Shown: in pieces, positions 24,994 to 35,419 of the stretch
Numbering within the stretch: the first letter of the stretch is position 1
How the letters are laid out: each line of letters opens with the position of its first letter
Source of the DNA: Methylobacterium gossipiicola
GTDB lineage: Bacteria; Pseudomonadota; Alphaproteobacteria; Rhizobiales; Beijerinckiaceae
Reading direction: 5' to 3'
Length of the DNA: 64,000 nt
Assembly (NCBI RefSeq): GCF_900113485.1
Contig: NZ_FOPM01000005.1
Coordinates: forward strand, 180,727 to 244,726
Notes under the pieces: model-generated
Seen by the model: only the letters and a program-made list of their open reading frames with translations
What the model was told of the DNA's origin: nothing
Databases searched by the model: none
Made by a program: the position numbers and the translations under genes

Positions 24994-25166
24994 CAAACGT
25001 GGCCGGATGAACTTCCGGTGACGCGGGGTCGCATTGCAAAAAAGTGCCGGACGGTGCTTGCCTGCCGCCGGGCTGACTTTCATTCGAAAGCCTCTAATGT
25101 CCTGCCCGGCCACGCCGCGTTCGCGTCGCGTGGGCGCGCCCGTACCCCCGGCTCGGAGACCGACAC

Positions 25167-25766
25167 TTGGCGAACCACGCGGCACCCCCCTCGGCCAACC
25201 CGGTTGTGAATGCCGACGGCACCATCCCGGGCATGGACGGAACGCGGCGCGATTTCATGTTCCTCGCCACCGGTGCGGGCCTCGCCGTCGGGGCCGGTGC
25301 CCTGGCCTGGCCCTTCGTCGCCTCCATGGCGCCGGATGCGGAGACCATCGCGGCGGGCGCGCCCCTCGAAGTCGACCTGACGCCGATCCAGGAGGGCCAG
25401 ATCGTCAACGTGTTCTGGCGCGGCAAGCTCATCTTCGTCCGTCACCGCACGGCGAAGGAGATCAAAGAGGCGGAGACCGTGCCCCTGAAGGATCTCATCG
25501 ATCCCCAGGCCGACGCCGCCCGCGTCAAGGACGGTCATGCCCAGTGGCTCGTGGTCTACGGCAACTGCACCCACCTCGGCTGCGTGCCCATCGGGCACCA
25601 GGGCCAGTACGAGGGCTGGTCGTGCCCGTGCCACGGCTCCCTCTACGACACCTCGGGCCGCGTCCGTCGCGGTCCCGCCCCGACGAACCTGCCCGTTCCG
25701 CCCTACGGCTTCGAGACCGCCACGAAGATCCGGATCGGCGAAGAGGGCGGCAAGGCCGCGGCCTGA
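25167..25766 (+). CDS. petA: Rieske iron-sulfur subunit of cytochrome bc1
   Basis: A 199-residue protein with a TAT signal-anchor (TRRDFMFLATGAG, residues 26-38, then a membrane helix). The [2Fe-2S] ligands are Cys134/His136 in NCTHLGC and Cys153/His156 in SCPCHGS; Cys139 and Cys155 form the usual disulfide. It moves electrons from ubiquinol to cytochrome c1 by swinging its head domain. The start appears to be TTG at 25167. It is the first gene of a three-gene operon followed by cytochrome b and c1 with short spacing. Confidence 0.96.
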   Translation: MANHAAPPSANPVVNADGTIPGMDGTRRDFMFLATGAGLAVGAGALAWPFVASMAPDAETIAAGAPLEVDLTPIQEGQIVNVFWRGKLIFVRHRTAKEIKEAETVPLKDLIDPQADAARVKDGHAQWLVVYGNCTHLGCVPIGHQGQYEGWSCPCHGSLYDTSGRVRRGPAPTNLPVPPYGFETATKIRIGEEGGKAAA

Positions 25767-25820
25767 CCCCGGACCCTCGCGACGGAATCCCATGAAACAG
25801 CCTTCGGAGCGGGTAGCCCC

Positions 25821-27107
25821 ATGAGCGCACACGCCAATACGTATGTCCCCAAGAGCCGCGTGGCGAAGTGGTTCGAATCGCGCCTGCCGCTGGTCGGGCT
25901 CGTCCACTCGTCGTTCGTCGCCTTCCCGGTGCCGCGCAACCTCAACTATTTCTGGACCTTCGGCGCGATCCTCATCGCCATGCTGATGTCCCAGATCGTC
26001 ACCGGCATCTGGCTGGCGATGCACTACGACCCCTCGGCCGCCAACGCGTTCAACTCCGTCGAGCACATCATGCGCGACGTGAATTACGGCTGGCTGCTGC
26101 GGTACATGCACGCCAACGGCGCGTCGATGTTCTTCGTCGCCGTCTACATCCACATGTTCCGCGCCCTGTATTACGGCTCGTACAAGGCCCCGCGCGAAAT
26201 CCTCTACATCCTCGGCGTGATCATCTACCTCTTGATGATGGCCACAGCCTTCCTCGGCTACACCCTGCCGTGGGGCCAGATGAGCTTCTGGGGCGCCACC
26301 GTCATCACCAGCATCCTGGGCGCGATCCCCATCGTCGGCGAGACGATCCAGAGCCTGCTCTGGGGCGGCTATTCCGTTGGCAGCCCGACCCTCAATCGCT
26401 TCTTCTCCCTGCATTACCTCCTGCCGTTCATGATCCTCGGCGTCGTCGTGCTCCACGTCTGGGCGCTCCACGTCACCGGCCAGAACAACCCCGCCGGCAT
26501 ACCGATCAAATCGAGCAAGGACGCGGTGCCGTTCACGCCCTACGCCACCGTCAAGGACGTCTTCGCCACGGTCGTGTTCGGCATCTTCTTCGCCTACTGG
26601 ATCTTCTACCAGCCGAACTACCTCGGCCACGCCGACAACTACGTCCCGGCCAACGCCGCCGTGACCCCGGCCCATATCGTGCCCGAATGGTACTTCCTGC
26701 CGTTCTACGCGATCCTGCGCGCCGTGCCGGACAAGCTCGGCGGCGTGATCCTGATGTTCAGCGCCGTGATCATCCTGGCCTTCGCGCCCTGGCTCGACAC
26801 CTCGCGGGTGCGTTCGTCCAACTACCGCCCGATCTACCGTCAGTTCTTCTGGCTGTTCGTCGTCGTCACGGTCCTGCTCGGCTGGCTCGGTTCCAAGCCG
26901 CCGGAGGGGGGCTACGTCATCGCCGCGCGGCTGTGCACGGCCTACTACTTCCTCCACTTCCTCGTCGTGATGCCCCTCGTCGGCCTGTTCGAGACGCCCG
27001 ACCGCGTGCCGGACTCGATCCTCGAGAGCGTCACCGGTCCGGGCAAGCAGGTCTCCGGGGCCGGCATCCCGGCCGGGGCCGCGGCCGCACCGCAGACCAA
27101 GGGTTGA
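25821..27107 (+). CDS. petB: cytochrome b of the bc1 complex
   Basis: A 428-residue membrane protein with eight helices. The heme-ligand region around [15 protein letters not shown] and [15 protein letters not shown], the second pair of His near [23 protein letters not shown], and the Qo-site [13 protein letters not shown] motif are all present. It binds hemes bL and bH and both quinone sites. Length fits alphaproteobacterial cytochrome b. It starts 54 bases after petA and is followed after 13 bases or so by petC. Confidence 0.97.
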   Translation: MSAHANTYVPKSRVAKWFESRLPLVGLVHSSFVAFPVPRNLNYFWTFGAILIAMLMSQIVTGIWLAMHYDPSAANAFNSVEHIMRDVNYGWLLRYMHANGASMFFVAVYIHMFRALYYGSYKAPREILYILGVIIYLLMMATAFLGYTLPWGQMSFWGATVITSILGAIPIVGETIQSLLWGGYSVGSPTLNRFFSLHYLLPFMILGVVVLHVWALHVTGQNNPAGIPIKSSKDAVPFTPYATVKDVFATVVFGIFFAYWIFYQPNYLGHADNYVPANAAVTPAHIVPEWYFLPFYAILRAVPDKLGGVILMFSAVIILAFAPWLDTSRVRSSNYRPIYRQFFWLFVVVTVLLGWLGSKPPEGGYVIAARLCTAYYFLHFLVVMPLVGLFETPDRVPDSILESVTGPGKQVSGAGIPAGAAAAPQTKG

Positions 27108-27129
27108 GGGCAGGGGACTGTTGAGCACC

Positions 27130-28026
27130 ATGAAAACCACCCGCCTCCTCGCCGCGTCCCTCCTCGCGGCTACCCTCAGCATCACGACGGCCTCGGCGGA
27201 GGCGGAGCATGGTGCTCCACAGCCGCCCCGCGAGAAGTGGAGCTTCGCCGGCATGTTCGGCCGCTTCGATCAGGCCCAGCTGCAACGCGGCTTCCAGGTC
27301 TATCGCGAGGTCTGTTCGAGCTGCCACGGCATGAGCCTCGTGCGCTTCCGCAACCTCTCGGAGCCCGGCGGCCCCGGATTCAGCGTCAACCAGGTCAAGG
27401 CTCTGGCCGCCGAGTACAAGGTCAAAGAACTCAACGATTCCGGCGAGGAGGTGGAGCGGCCCGCCCGGCCCGCCGACGCCTTCCCGTCACCGTTTCCCAA
27501 CGACAAGGCCGCTGCCGCCGCCAATGGCGGCAAGGCGCCGCCGGACTTCTCGGTGCTGGCGAAAGCCCGAACCTTCGAGCGCGGCTTCCCGAAGTTCCTC
27601 ACCGATGCCATGCCGCTCGTCGGCTACACCGAGCACGGCGTAGACTACATCCACGCGATCCTCACGGGTTACGAGGAGCCTCCGGCCGGCAAGGAAGTTC
27701 CGACGGGCACGTACTATAACAAGTACTATCCCGGGCACCTCATCGCCATGCCGAAGCCCCTGAGCGACGAGCAGGTGACCTACGCCAAGAACGACAAGGG
27801 CGCGCCGGTGGTGCCCGAGACGACCGACCAGTATGCCAAGGACGTCGCGGCGTTCATGGCCTGGACGGCGGAGCCGCACATGATGGAACGCAAGGCCCTC
27901 GGCCTGCGGGTGATCCTGTTCCTCATCGTGCTCTCTGGCCTGCTCTACTACGTCAAGAAGCGGATCTGGGCGAAGGTCGGTGGTGAGGTCCACGGCCTCC
28001 AGCCGGAACTGCACAAGACCTACTGA
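27130..28026 (+). CDS. petC: cytochrome c1 of the bc1 complex
   Basis: About 298 residues: a Sec signal (MKTTRLLAASLLAATLS...ASA), a heme-c motif CSSCH, the region MPLVGYTEHGVDYIHAILTGYEEPP that contributes the Met axial ligand zone, and one C-terminal membrane anchor (VILFLIVLSGLLYYVKKRIW). It accepts electrons from the Rieske protein and passes them to a soluble cytochrome c. An in-frame TTG at 27121 would add three residues and has a slightly better-spaced ribosome site; ATG at 27130 is chosen as the cleaner signal start. Confidence 0.95.
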   Translation: MKTTRLLAASLLAATLSITTASAEAEHGAPQPPREKWSFAGMFGRFDQAQLQRGFQVYREVCSSCHGMSLVRFRNLSEPGGPGFSVNQVKALAAEYKVKELNDSGEEVERPARPADAFPSPFPNDKAAAAANGGKAPPDFSVLAKARTFERGFPKFLTDAMPLVGYTEHGVDYIHAILTGYEEPPAGKEVPTGTYYNKYYPGHLIAMPKPLSDEQVTYAKNDKGAPVVPETTDQYAKDVAAFMAWTAEPHMMERKALGLRVILFLIVLSGLLYYVKKRIWAKVGGEVHGLQPELHKTY

Positions 28027-28075
28027 TCCGGGTGGCGGGGCTCGACACGGGTCCCCGCCTCATGGAAACGACAGG

Positions 28076-28113
28076 CGCCGGCGTTCCCGAACGGGGGCGG
28101 CCGGCGTTTGGTT
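28076..28113 (+). terminator. terminator after the bc1 operon
   Basis: CGCCGGC and GCCGGCG arms with a short inner CCC/GGG pairing, followed by TTTGGTTT, lie about 50 bases after petC and just before mtnP. The T-run is imperfect, so some read-through is likely. Confidence 0.6.
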
Positions 28114-28126
28114 TAGAGGTGCGAGA

Positions 28127-29002
28127 ATGACGCAAGCGGTGCTCGGCGTGATCGGCGGATCGGGGGTCTACGACCTCCCGGGCCTGGAGGACGTTCGCGA
28201 AGAAGCGGTGCAGTCGCCCTGGGGCGAGCCATCCGACGCCCTGCGCATCGGTCGGATCGGCGACACGAAAGTCGTGTTCCTCGCCCGCCACGGACGCGGC
28301 CACCGCCTGTCGCCCTCGGGCATCAATTACCGCGCCAACATCGACGTTCTGAAGCGGGCCGGGGTCACGGATCTCGTCTCGCTCTCTGCCTGCGGCTCGT
28401 TCCGGAGCGAACTGCATCCGGGCCTGTTCGTCCTCGTCGATCAGTTCGTCGACCGCACCCATGGCCGGGCCTCGTCGTTCTTCGGCAACGGCTGCGTCGC
28501 CCACGTCTCCCTGGCCCATCCCATCGGACCGGCCCTACAGGCACGCATCGCACAGGCGGCCGAAGCGGAAGAGATCGCGGTCCATCGCGGCGGCACCTAC
28601 GTGTGCATGGAAGGCCCGCAATTCTCGTCGTTCGCCGAATCGACCACGTACAAGGCGCAAGGGTACGACGTCGTCGGCATGACCAACATGCCCGAAGCCA
28701 AGCTCGCCCGTGAGGCCGAGATCACCTACGCCACCATCGCCATGGTGACGGATTTCGATTGCTGGCACCCGACCCATGACGCCGTCGACGTCGCCGCCGT
28801 GGTGGCCGTCGCCCGCGCCAATGCGAGCAAGGCCGCGCGGTTGGTCGCCCGCCTCGCCCGCGACTTCCCGCGGGAGAGCGAAGCGTGCCCGGTGGGATCG
28901 AAGCATGCCCTCGACGGCGCCATCATGACGGCCGAAAGTCACCGCGACCCCGCGCTCCTCGCCAAGCTCGATGCCGTGGCCGGGCGCGTCCTCCAGGGCT
29001 GA
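28127..29002 (+). CDS. mtnP: S-methyl-5'-thioadenosine phosphorylase
   Basis: A 291-residue protein of the trimeric nucleoside phosphorylase family II: GVIGGSGVYDLPGL (phosphate site) at the N-terminus, ARHGRGHRLSPSGINYRANI, RGGTYVCMEGPQFSS, and GMTNMPEAKLAREAEI with the purine-binding Asp in TDFDCWH. It splits methylthioadenosine to adenine and methylthioribose-1-phosphate, the first step of the methionine salvage pathway. Start ATG at 28127. Other salvage genes are not in the window. Discriminating it from related purine phosphorylases rests on overall resemblance to MtnP. Confidence 0.9.
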   Translation: MTQAVLGVIGGSGVYDLPGLEDVREEAVQSPWGEPSDALRIGRIGDTKVVFLARHGRGHRLSPSGINYRANIDVLKRAGVTDLVSLSACGSFRSELHPGLFVLVDQFVDRTHGRASSFFGNGCVAHVSLAHPIGPALQARIAQAAEAEEIAVHRGGTYVCMEGPQFSSFAESTTYKAQGYDVVGMTNMPEAKLAREAEITYATIAMVTDFDCWHPTHDAVDVAAVVAVARANASKAARLVARLARDFPRESEACPVGSKHALDGAIMTAESHRDPALLAKLDAVAGRVLQG

Positions 29003-29128
29003 CCCATCCTGGCGGGCGGCCGCCATTCCGGTGAATCGCCGCGCGCCGCCCTTCACAGCCGGGCGGTGTTGGCCCTAGAAGACGCCTTGAATCCCGGCAT
29101 TTCGGTTCGACACGAGTAGAAGTTAGGC

Positions 29129-29716
29129 ATGCGCGCCGCCAGCATCGACCGCCGTACGGCGGAAACCGACGTCAAAGTGACGGTCAACCTCGACGGAACG
29201 GGTCGGGCCACCATTGCGACGGGCGTCGGCTTCCTCGACCATATGCTCGAACTCCTCGCGCGCCACGCCTTGTTCGACATCGAAGTCTCCGTGACCGGCG
29301 ACCTGCACGTGGACCAGCATCACACCACGGAGGATGCCGGCATCGCCCTCGGACAGGCCTTCGCGAAGGCTCTGGCCGACAAGCGCGGCATCGGTCGCTA
29401 TGCCGATATCCACCTGCCCATGGATGAGGCGCTGACGCGCGTCGCCGTCGATATCTCGGGCCGTCCCTTCCTCGTGTTCCGCACGGCCTTCCGGGTCGAG
29501 AAGATCGGACAGTTCGACACCGAACTCGTGCGCGAGTGGTTCCAGGCCTTCGCCATGAATGCCGGCATCACCCTGCATGTGGAAACCCTGTACGGCGACA
29601 ACGCCCACCACATCGCCGAAAGCTGCTTCAAGGGATTGGCCCGCGCCTTGCGGCAAGCGGTGACCGTCGATCCGCGCGAGGGCGGCCGCGTTCCCTCAAC
29701 CAAGGGTTCGCTCTGA
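29129..29716 (+). CDS. hisB: imidazoleglycerol-phosphate dehydratase
   Basis: A 195-residue HisB. The Mn-binding motifs are [30 protein letters not shown] and, in the second repeat, [16 protein letters not shown] with GDNAHHIAE. It dehydrates imidazoleglycerol phosphate to imidazole-acetol phosphate in histidine synthesis. It heads the hisB-DUF2628-hisH-hisA-hisF-hisE run. Length is that of a stand-alone HisB without the phosphatase domain found in enteric bacteria. Confidence 0.96.
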   Translation: MRAASIDRRTAETDVKVTVNLDGTGRATIATGVGFLDHMLELLARHALFDIEVSVTGDLHVDQHHTTEDAGIALGQAFAKALADKRGIGRYADIHLPMDEALTRVAVDISGRPFLVFRTAFRVEKIGQFDTELVREWFQAFAMNAGITLHVETLYGDNAHHIAESCFKGLARALRQAVTVDPREGGRVPSTKGSL

Positions 29717-29744
29717 TCCGGCCCGTCCGACGAGAGGAGACGCC

Positions 29745-30230
29745 ATGCGCACCTATACGCTGCACCTCGACCGGGACGCCCAGGCCGGGGAAGCGCACGG
29801 CCTCGAACGGGCGCAGCTCGTGCCGGACGGCCTGTCCTGGACGGCTTTCGCGTTCGGCCCCCTGTGGTTCCTGTATCACCGCCTCTGGCTCGCCGCCCTC
29901 GGTGTGGTCACGCTGCTGGCGGCCACGGCCGTCATCGGCCGCCTGGCCGGGCTGACCCCTTGGGCGGGCGCCGTCATCACGTTCTTGATGCTCCTGCTCA
30001 TCGGCCTCGAAGCGTCGTCCCTGCGGCGCTGGACCTATGCCCGCCGCGGCCGTCCCGTGCGCGACGCCGTGCTGGCGGGAAGCCTGGAGGAAGCCGAGAT
30101 GAAGGCTGCGACCCGTTGGTTCGACGGCGCAGCACCGCTCCGCCCCGTCCACGCCACCTATGGCAGCGGCCCTGCCGGTCCGAGCGAGCCGGCCATCGGC
30201 ATGTTTCCCTTCAGCGAGGGTCGGCGGTGA
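29745..30230 (+). CDS. DUF2628 small membrane protein
   Basis: A 161-residue protein with a membrane segment pair (about 30-90; [19 protein letters not shown], then [15 protein letters not shown] and [13 protein letters not shown]). This is the DUF2628 pattern, in which a conserved [12 protein letters not shown] motif is usual. The C-terminal part is soluble and of unknown role. It lies between hisB and hisH; its stop overlaps the GTG start of hisH as GTGA. The same placement is common in Rhizobiales, but the reason is not known. Confidence 0.82.
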   Translation: MRTYTLHLDRDAQAGEAHGLERAQLVPDGLSWTAFAFGPLWFLYHRLWLAALGVVTLLAATAVIGRLAGLTPWAGAVITFLMLLLIGLEASSLRRWTYARRGRPVRDAVLAGSLEEAEMKAATRWFDGAAPLRPVHATYGSGPAGPSEPAIGMFPFSEGRR

Positions 30231-30889
30231 CCCAAGAGACTGTCGCGATCATCGATTACGGCTCGGGCAACCTCCATTCGGCGGTGAAGGCGTTCGAACG
30301 CGCCGCCCGCGAGGCCGGCCTCGACGGGACCCGGATCCTCCTGACCTCCGAGGCCGAGACGGTCGCGGCCGCCGATCGGGTCGTGCTGCCGGGGGTCGGC
30401 GCCTATGCCGATTGCCGGGCAGGCCTCGATGCCGTGTCGGGCATGGTCGAGGCCATGACGCACGCGGCGAAAACCCGGACACGGCCGTTCCTCGGCATCT
30501 GCGTTGGGATGCAGTTGCTCGCGAGCCGGGGCCTCGAATATGCGACGACGCCCGGCCTCGACTGGATTCCCGGCGACGTCGCCCCGATCCGCCCGTCCGA
30601 TCCGGTGCTGAAGGTGCCGCATATGGGCTGGAACACCCTCGCGGCGAACCGAGAGCACGCCCTGCTCGCAGGTATCCCCACGGGCGAGACCGGCCTACAC
30701 GCCTATTTCGTCCACAGCTTCGCGCTCCGTCCGACGCACGCGTCCGATGTCGTCGCTCATAGCGATTACGGCGGTCCCGTCACCGCCATGGTGGCGCGGG
30801 ACAACATCGCCGGCACCCAATTCCACCCCGAGAAGAGCCAGCGCCTCGGCCTCGCCCTCCTCGCCAACTTCCTGCAATGGCGCCCCTGA
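30227..30889 (+). CDS. hisH: imidazole glycerol phosphate synthase, glutaminase subunit
   Basis: A 220-residue class I glutamine amidotransferase. The catalytic triad is visible: Cys92 in [10 protein letters not shown], His200 and Glu202 in TQFHPEKSQ. It releases ammonia from glutamine for HisF. The N-terminal [12 protein letters not shown] and the loop HMGWN are HisH hallmarks. It starts with GTG at 30227, overlapping the DUF2628 stop. A hairpin lies across its own stop codon. Confidence 0.96.
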   Translation: MTQETVAIIDYGSGNLHSAVKAFERAAREAGLDGTRILLTSEAETVAAADRVVLPGVGAYADCRAGLDAVSGMVEAMTHAAKTRTRPFLGICVGMQLLASRGLEYATTPGLDWIPGDVAPIRPSDPVLKVPHMGWNTLAANREHALLAGIPTGETGLHAYFVHSFALRPTHASDVVAHSDYGGPVTAMVARDNIAGTQFHPEKSQRLGLALLANFLQWRP

Positions 30890-30902
30890 GCGGGGCGCCT
30901 TT
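30879..30902 (+). terminator. hairpin across the hisH stop codon
   Basis: GGCGCCCC and GGGGCGCC arms around TGAGC, which includes the stop codon, followed by TTT. It may reduce transcription into hisA or protect the upstream mRNA; the T-run is short. Confidence 0.5.
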
Positions 30903-30932
30903 CGCCACGCATACCCGAAAGCGAACCGACGC

Positions 30933-31694
30933 GTGATCCTGTTCCCGGCCATCGATCTCAAGGAAGGGCGCTGCGTTCGCCTCGTGCAGGGCGACATGGC
31001 CCAGGCCATCGTCTTCAGCGACGATCCGGCCGCCCAGGCCGCCGTGTTCGAGGAGCAGGGCTTTTCCTGGCTGCACGTGGTCGACCTCGACGGCGCCTTC
31101 GCGGGCGCTCCCATGAACGCGGCGGCCGTCGATGCGATCCTGGCCCGGACCAAGCTCCCGGTGCAGCTCGGCGGCGGCATCCGCGAGATGAAGACCCTGG
31201 AGGCCTGGCTCGCCAAGGGCGTCAGCCGCGTCATCATCGGCACTGCCGCCGTGCGCGATCCGGCCTTCGTCCACGAAGCGGCGCGCCTCTATCCCGGCAA
31301 GATCGCGGTGGGCATCGACGCCAAGGACGGCCGCGTCGCCGTGGAGGGCTGGGCCACCACCTCGAGCATGACGGCCGAGGAGCTCGGACGCCGCTTCGAG
31401 GATGCCGGGGTGGCGGCGATCATCTACACCGACATCGCCCGCGACGGCATCCTCAAGGGGCTCAATATCGAGATGACCCTGGGCCTCGCCAAGGCCGTGA
31501 CGATCCCGGTCATCGCCTCGGGGGGCCTCGCCTCCATCGACGACGTGCACCGCATCCTCGAGCCCGATTGCGCGCTCCTCGCCGGCGCCATCACGGGCCG
31601 GGCCCTCTACGACGGCCGCATCGACCCGCGCGAGGCCCTGGCCGCCATCGCGAAGGCCAAGGCCGGCAAGACGAAAGGCGGCGCGGCTGCTTGA
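30933..31694 (+). CDS. hisA: phosphoribosylformimino-AICAR ribotide isomerase
   Basis: A 253-residue TIM barrel. The HisA signature [19 protein letters not shown] at the N-terminus carries the first catalytic Asp; the second half has [14 protein letters not shown] with the second Asp, and [13 protein letters not shown] phosphate loop. It converts ProFAR to PRFAR. The start is GTG at 30933. The reading frame ends 21 bases before hisF. The pair is the usual hisA-hisF order. Confidence 0.96.
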   Translation: MILFPAIDLKEGRCVRLVQGDMAQAIVFSDDPAAQAAVFEEQGFSWLHVVDLDGAFAGAPMNAAAVDAILARTKLPVQLGGGIREMKTLEAWLAKGVSRVIIGTAAVRDPAFVHEAARLYPGKIAVGIDAKDGRVAVEGWATTSSMTAEELGRRFEDAGVAAIIYTDIARDGILKGLNIEMTLGLAKAVTIPVIASGGLASIDDVHRILEPDCALLAGAITGRALYDGRIDPREALAAIAKAKAGKTKGGAAA

Positions 31695-31715
31695 GGGCGC
31701 CGCCGGAGAACTCCA

Positions 31716-32492
31716 TTGCTCAAGACCCGCATCATCCCCTGCCTCGACGTCAAGGACGGTCGCGTGGTCAAGGGCGTCCAGTTCCTCGAATTGCGCGACG
31801 CCGGCGATCCCGTCGAGGCGGCCAAGGCCTATGACGCCGCCGGTGCCGACGAACTCTGCTTTCTCGACATCACGGCGAGCCACGAGGACCGGGGTACGCT
31901 CCTCGACGTGGTGAGCCGGACAGCGGAAGCCTGCTTCATGCCCCTCACCGTAGGCGGCGGCATCCGCACGGTGGCGGATATCCGCACGCTCCTCCTGGCC
32001 GGGGCCGACAAGGTCTCGATCAACACCGCCGCGGTCAACGATCCCGAGTTCGTCGCGCGGGGCGCGGAGAAATTCGGCAGCCAGTGCATCGTCGTAGCCA
32101 TCGACGCCAAGCGGACCTCGGCGCCCGGCGAGGCGGAGGCGTGGCAGATCTTCACCCATGGCGGACGCAAGGCCACGGGCCTCGACGCCATCGCGTTCGC
32201 CCGCACGGTGACCGCTCTCGGAGCCGGCGAACTCCTCGTCACCTCCATGGACCGCGACGGTATGCGCTCGGGCTACGACCTCGCCCTGACGCGGGCCATC
32301 GCCGATGCCGTGAGCGTGCCGGTGATCGCGTCGGGCGGCGTCGGCGGCCTCGACGACCTCGTGGCCGGGGTACGGGACGGGCACGCGAGCGCCGTACTCG
32401 CCGCCTCGATCTTCCATTTCGGGCAGCACAGTGTGGCCGAGGCCAAGGCTCACATGGCGGCGGCGGGCCTCTCCATGCGGCGCGACCCCTGA
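31716..32492 (+). CDS. hisF: imidazole glycerol phosphate synthase, cyclase subunit
   Basis: A 258-residue TIM barrel: [19 protein letters not shown] contains catalytic Asp11 (numbering from the TTG start), and [14 protein letters not shown] contains the second Asp. It forms imidazole glycerol phosphate and AICAR with ammonia from HisH. The start codon appears to be TTG at 31716. Length and both half-barrel repeats are normal. Confidence 0.96.
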   Translation: MLKTRIIPCLDVKDGRVVKGVQFLELRDAGDPVEAAKAYDAAGADELCFLDITASHEDRGTLLDVVSRTAEACFMPLTVGGGIRTVADIRTLLLAGADKVSINTAAVNDPEFVARGAEKFGSQCIVVAIDAKRTSAPGEAEAWQIFTHGGRKATGLDAIAFARTVTALGAGELLVTSMDRDGMRSGYDLALTRAIADAVSVPVIASGGVGGLDDLVAGVRDGHASAVLAASIFHFGQHSVAEAKAHMAAAGLSMRRDP

Positions 32493-32604
32493 CGGAACCC
32501 GGTGCCTCGCCTTACCCCGGGGCTGAGTCGTCCTCCATGATCGCCAGTGCAACTTTCTTCATGGAGTGGCACGATAACTCCGGGATCCCGGGATTCGAGA
32601 CCGT

Positions 32605-32928
32605 ATGACCGCCTTCACCCTCGCCGATCTGGATGCCCTCGTGGCCGAGCGCGCCCAGGCCCCGGCCGACCAATCCTACACCGCGAAACTCCTGGCCGGC
32701 GGTCCGGCGAAGCCGGCGAAGAAGCTTGGCGAGGAAGCCGTGGAAGCCGCCATAGCAGCGGTGCAAGGCGACCGGGGCGGTCTCGTGAGCGAGGCGGCGG
32801 ACGTGCTCTACCACCTCGTGGTTTTGCTTCGGGCCGGTGGCGTCGGCCTCGACGAGGTCATGGCGGAGCTCGAACGGCGCACGGCTCAGAGCGGCATCGC
32901 CGAGAAGGCCGCCCGGAGGCAGACGTGA
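32605..32928 (+). CDS. hisE: phosphoribosyl-ATP pyrophosphatase
   Basis: A 107-residue HisE of the MazG-like all-alpha NTP pyrophosphatase type. The metal-binding motif is [15 protein letters not shown] followed by [13 protein letters not shown]. It removes pyrophosphate from PR-ATP in the second step of histidine synthesis. The stop overlaps the GTG of coaA as GTGA, so the two are co-translated. hisI is not in the window. Confidence 0.95.
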   Translation: MTAFTLADLDALVAERAQAPADQSYTAKLLAGGPAKPAKKLGEEAVEAAIAAVQGDRGGLVSEAADVLYHLVVLLRAGGVGLDEVMAELERRTAQSGIAEKAARRQT

Positions 32929-33947
32929 CGAAGACGGCCCTCGGCGTGACGCCGCATTCCGAGCGCGATCCCGCCGTGGGGCAGGACCCCGTCACCGGCC
33001 TCGGCCCCGAACGGCTCTCCCCCTACCGTCTGTTCACCCGCGAGGAATGGGCGCAGCTACGCGCCGACACCCCCTTGACCCTCACCGCGGACGATGTGAC
33101 GCGCCTGCAATCCCTCAATGACCCGATCTCCGTGGAAGAGGTCGAGGCGATCTATTTGCCCCTATCGCGCCTGCTCTCCCTTTACGTCGCGGCGACACAG
33201 GGACTCTTCAAGGCGACCCAGCGCTTTCTCATGGCCGAGGGTGAGGCCAAGGTGCCGTACATCATCGGTGTGGCCGGCTCGGTGGCGGTGGGCAAGTCCA
33301 CCACCGCGCGGGTGTTGACCGCCCTCATGGCGCGCTGGCCCAACACGCCGAAGGTCGATCTCGTCACCACGGACGGGTTCCTGCTGCCCAATGCCGAGCT
33401 CAAGGCCATGGACGCCATGGACCGAAAGGGCTTTCCGGAGAGCTACGACACAGCCGCCCTCCTGCGCTTCCTCACGGACATCAAGGCCGGCAAGAAGCGG
33501 GTCGCTGCTCCCCTCTACTCGCACCTCGTCTACGACGTCGTGCCGGGCGAGGAACGGGTGGTCGAATCCCCCGACATTCTCATCGTCGAGGGTCTGAACG
33601 TGCTCCAGCCCGCGCGCCTGCCCCGCGACGGCACGGCGATTCCGTTCGTCTCCGACTTCTTCGACTTCTCCATCTACCTCGACGGCCACGAGGACGATCT
33701 GCACCGCTGGTACGTCAACCGCTTCCTGCGCCTGCGCCAGACGGCGTTTCGCGATCCGCTTTCCTACTTCCGGCGCTACGCCGAGGTGACAGAAGCCGAA
33801 GCCCTCAAGATCGCCGACACCCTTTGGACGACGATCAACCTGCCCAACCTGCGCGACAACATCCTGCCGACGCGCCAGCGCGCGAGCCTCATTCTCGCCA
33901 AGGGCGCGAGCCATCGTATCGAGAGCGTCGCCTTGCGCCGGCTGTAA
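32925..33947 (+). CDS. coaA: pantothenate kinase, type I (CoaA)
   Basis: A 340-residue P-loop kinase. Walker A is GSVAVGKST (residues 118-126), followed by the typical [12 protein letters not shown] loop, [20 protein letters not shown] and an IVEGLNVLQ strand. It phosphorylates pantothenate in the first committed step of CoA synthesis. Start is GTG at 32925, inside the hisE stop. The his-coaA linkage is common in Rhizobiales. Standard length for type I PanK. Confidence 0.95.
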   Translation: MTKTALGVTPHSERDPAVGQDPVTGLGPERLSPYRLFTREEWAQLRADTPLTLTADDVTRLQSLNDPISVEEVEAIYLPLSRLLSLYVAATQGLFKATQRFLMAEGEAKVPYIIGVAGSVAVGKSTTARVLTALMARWPNTPKVDLVTTDGFLLPNAELKAMDAMDRKGFPESYDTAALLRFLTDIKAGKKRVAAPLYSHLVYDVVPGEERVVESPDILIVEGLNVLQPARLPRDGTAIPFVSDFFDFSIYLDGHEDDLHRWYVNRFLRLRQTAFRDPLSYFRRYAEVTEAEALKIADTLWTTINLPNLRDNILPTRQRASLILAKGASHRIESVALRRL

Positions 33948-34047
33948 AGTCCACCGCCGAGCCTGCCGCAGATTGCTGCGGGTGAATCGGCTGGGGCGAT
34001 TGGCCCCGTGAGGCACAACTGTTAGATCTCGCGCCGCGACCCGAGCG

Positions 34048-35373
34048 GTGGAGACGACGATTTCCGATCAAGCGTGGGCAACCGGCCTCGGCCTCGTTGC
34101 GGTCCTCGTCCTCGTGCTGGCCAACGGGTTCTTCGTGGCCGCCGAGTTCGCTCTCGTGTCCGTACGGCGCAGCCGGGTGGCAGAGCTCGTCACCGACCGG
34201 CGAACCAACGCCAAGGCCCTCCAGCGCGCCACCGACCAGCTCGACGCGCATCTGGCCGCGACCCAGCTCGGCATCACCATCTCGTCCCTGGCGCTCGGTT
34301 GGGTCGGTGAACCGGCGCTCGCCCACCTCATCGAACCGGCCGTGGCCTGGCTTCCGTCCACGGCGGGCTTCGTCGCCGCCCATACCATCGCGGTGGCGAT
34401 CTCCTTCGTCATCATCACCGCCCTGCACATCGTGCTCGGTGAACTCGCCCCCAAAAGCCTCGCTCTCCAGCGTAGCGAGCAGACGGCGCTCACGGTGGTG
34501 CGGCCGCTCAGCCTGTTCCTCTTCGTGTTCCGGCCGGCGATCCTGTTCCTCAACGGCCTCGGCAACGGCGTCGTGCGCCTGTGCGGTCTCAAGGCCGGTC
34601 ACGGCGAAGGCGCCCTGCATTCGACGGCGGAATTGAACCTTCTGATCCAGGCGAGCCAGGAAGCGGGCCTCATCCGCGAGGCGCAGCAGGAGGCCGTGGA
34701 GCGCATTTTCTCCATCGGCGAACGCAAGGTCCGCGACATCATCACTCCTCGGCACGAGGTCGCCTGGATCGATGCCGACGATGACCGCGCGGCCATCCTG
34801 AAGGCCGTGCGCGCATGTGACCATGCTCAGATCGTGGTCAGCCGCTCGCAGGTGGACGAAGTCGTCGGTGTGGTGCGCAAGCAGGACCTCCTCAATCAGG
34901 TCCTCGACGGCAACGCCATCGACGTCCTCGCCGCGACCCAGCAGCCCATCGTCGTGCACGAGAGCCTATCGATCCTGGCCGTGCTTGAGATCTTCCAGGC
35001 CCAGCCCGTGCGGATGGCCATCGTGGTCGACGAGTACGGGAGCCTGGAGGGCATCGTCACCCAGACCGATCTGCTCGAAGCCATCGCGGGCGACATTCCG
35101 GAGATCGGCGACGAACCGGCGGTGGTCGAGCGCGAGGACGGCTCGCTCCTCATCGACGGCATGATGCCGGCGGGGCAGGCCTTCGAACGCCTCGCCTTCA
35201 CCGAGCATCCGGACACCGAGGATTTCGCGACGCTGGCTGGTTTCGTGATCTTCCAACTCGGACGGATTCCAGCGGCGGGCGACGCCTTCGAGACCCATGG
35301 CTGGCGCTTCGAGGTGGTGGATATGGACGGGCGCCGCGTCGACAAGGTGCTGGCGACGCCCCTGCGGGCATGA
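34048..35373 (+). CDS. CNNM/hemolysin-type DUF21-CBS-CorC_HlyC membrane protein
   Basis: A 441-residue protein. The DUF21 membrane domain (about 10-200, four helices, with FFVAAEFALVSVRRSR) is followed by a CBS pair (about 225-345, including DIITPRHEVAWIDADDD and VVDEYGSLEGIVTQTDLLEAI) and a C-terminal CorC_HlyC domain (about 355-440). The family includes CorC and CNNM magnesium/cobalt efflux-related transporters; the name hemolysin is historical. It starts with GTG at 34048. Specific ion unknown. Confidence 0.88.
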   Translation: METTISDQAWATGLGLVAVLVLVLANGFFVAAEFALVSVRRSRVAELVTDRRTNAKALQRATDQLDAHLAATQLGITISSLALGWVGEPALAHLIEPAVAWLPSTAGFVAAHTIAVAISFVIITALHIVLGELAPKSLALQRSEQTALTVVRPLSLFLFVFRPAILFLNGLGNGVVRLCGLKAGHGEGALHSTAELNLLIQASQEAGLIREAQQEAVERIFSIGERKVRDIITPRHEVAWIDADDDRAAILKAVRACDHAQIVVSRSQVDEVVGVVRKQDLLNQVLDGNAIDVLAATQQPIVVHESLSILAVLEIFQAQPVRMAIVVDEYGSLEGIVTQTDLLEAIAGDIPEIGDEPAVVEREDGSLLIDGMMPAGQAFERLAFTEHPDTEDFATLAGFVIFQLGRIPAAGDAFETHGWRFEVVDMDGRRVDKVLATPLRA

Positions 35374-35419
35374 CGGTCGGGCGCTGGCCGACACCCGCCG
35401 AAGGAGCGATCCCTTCGAA

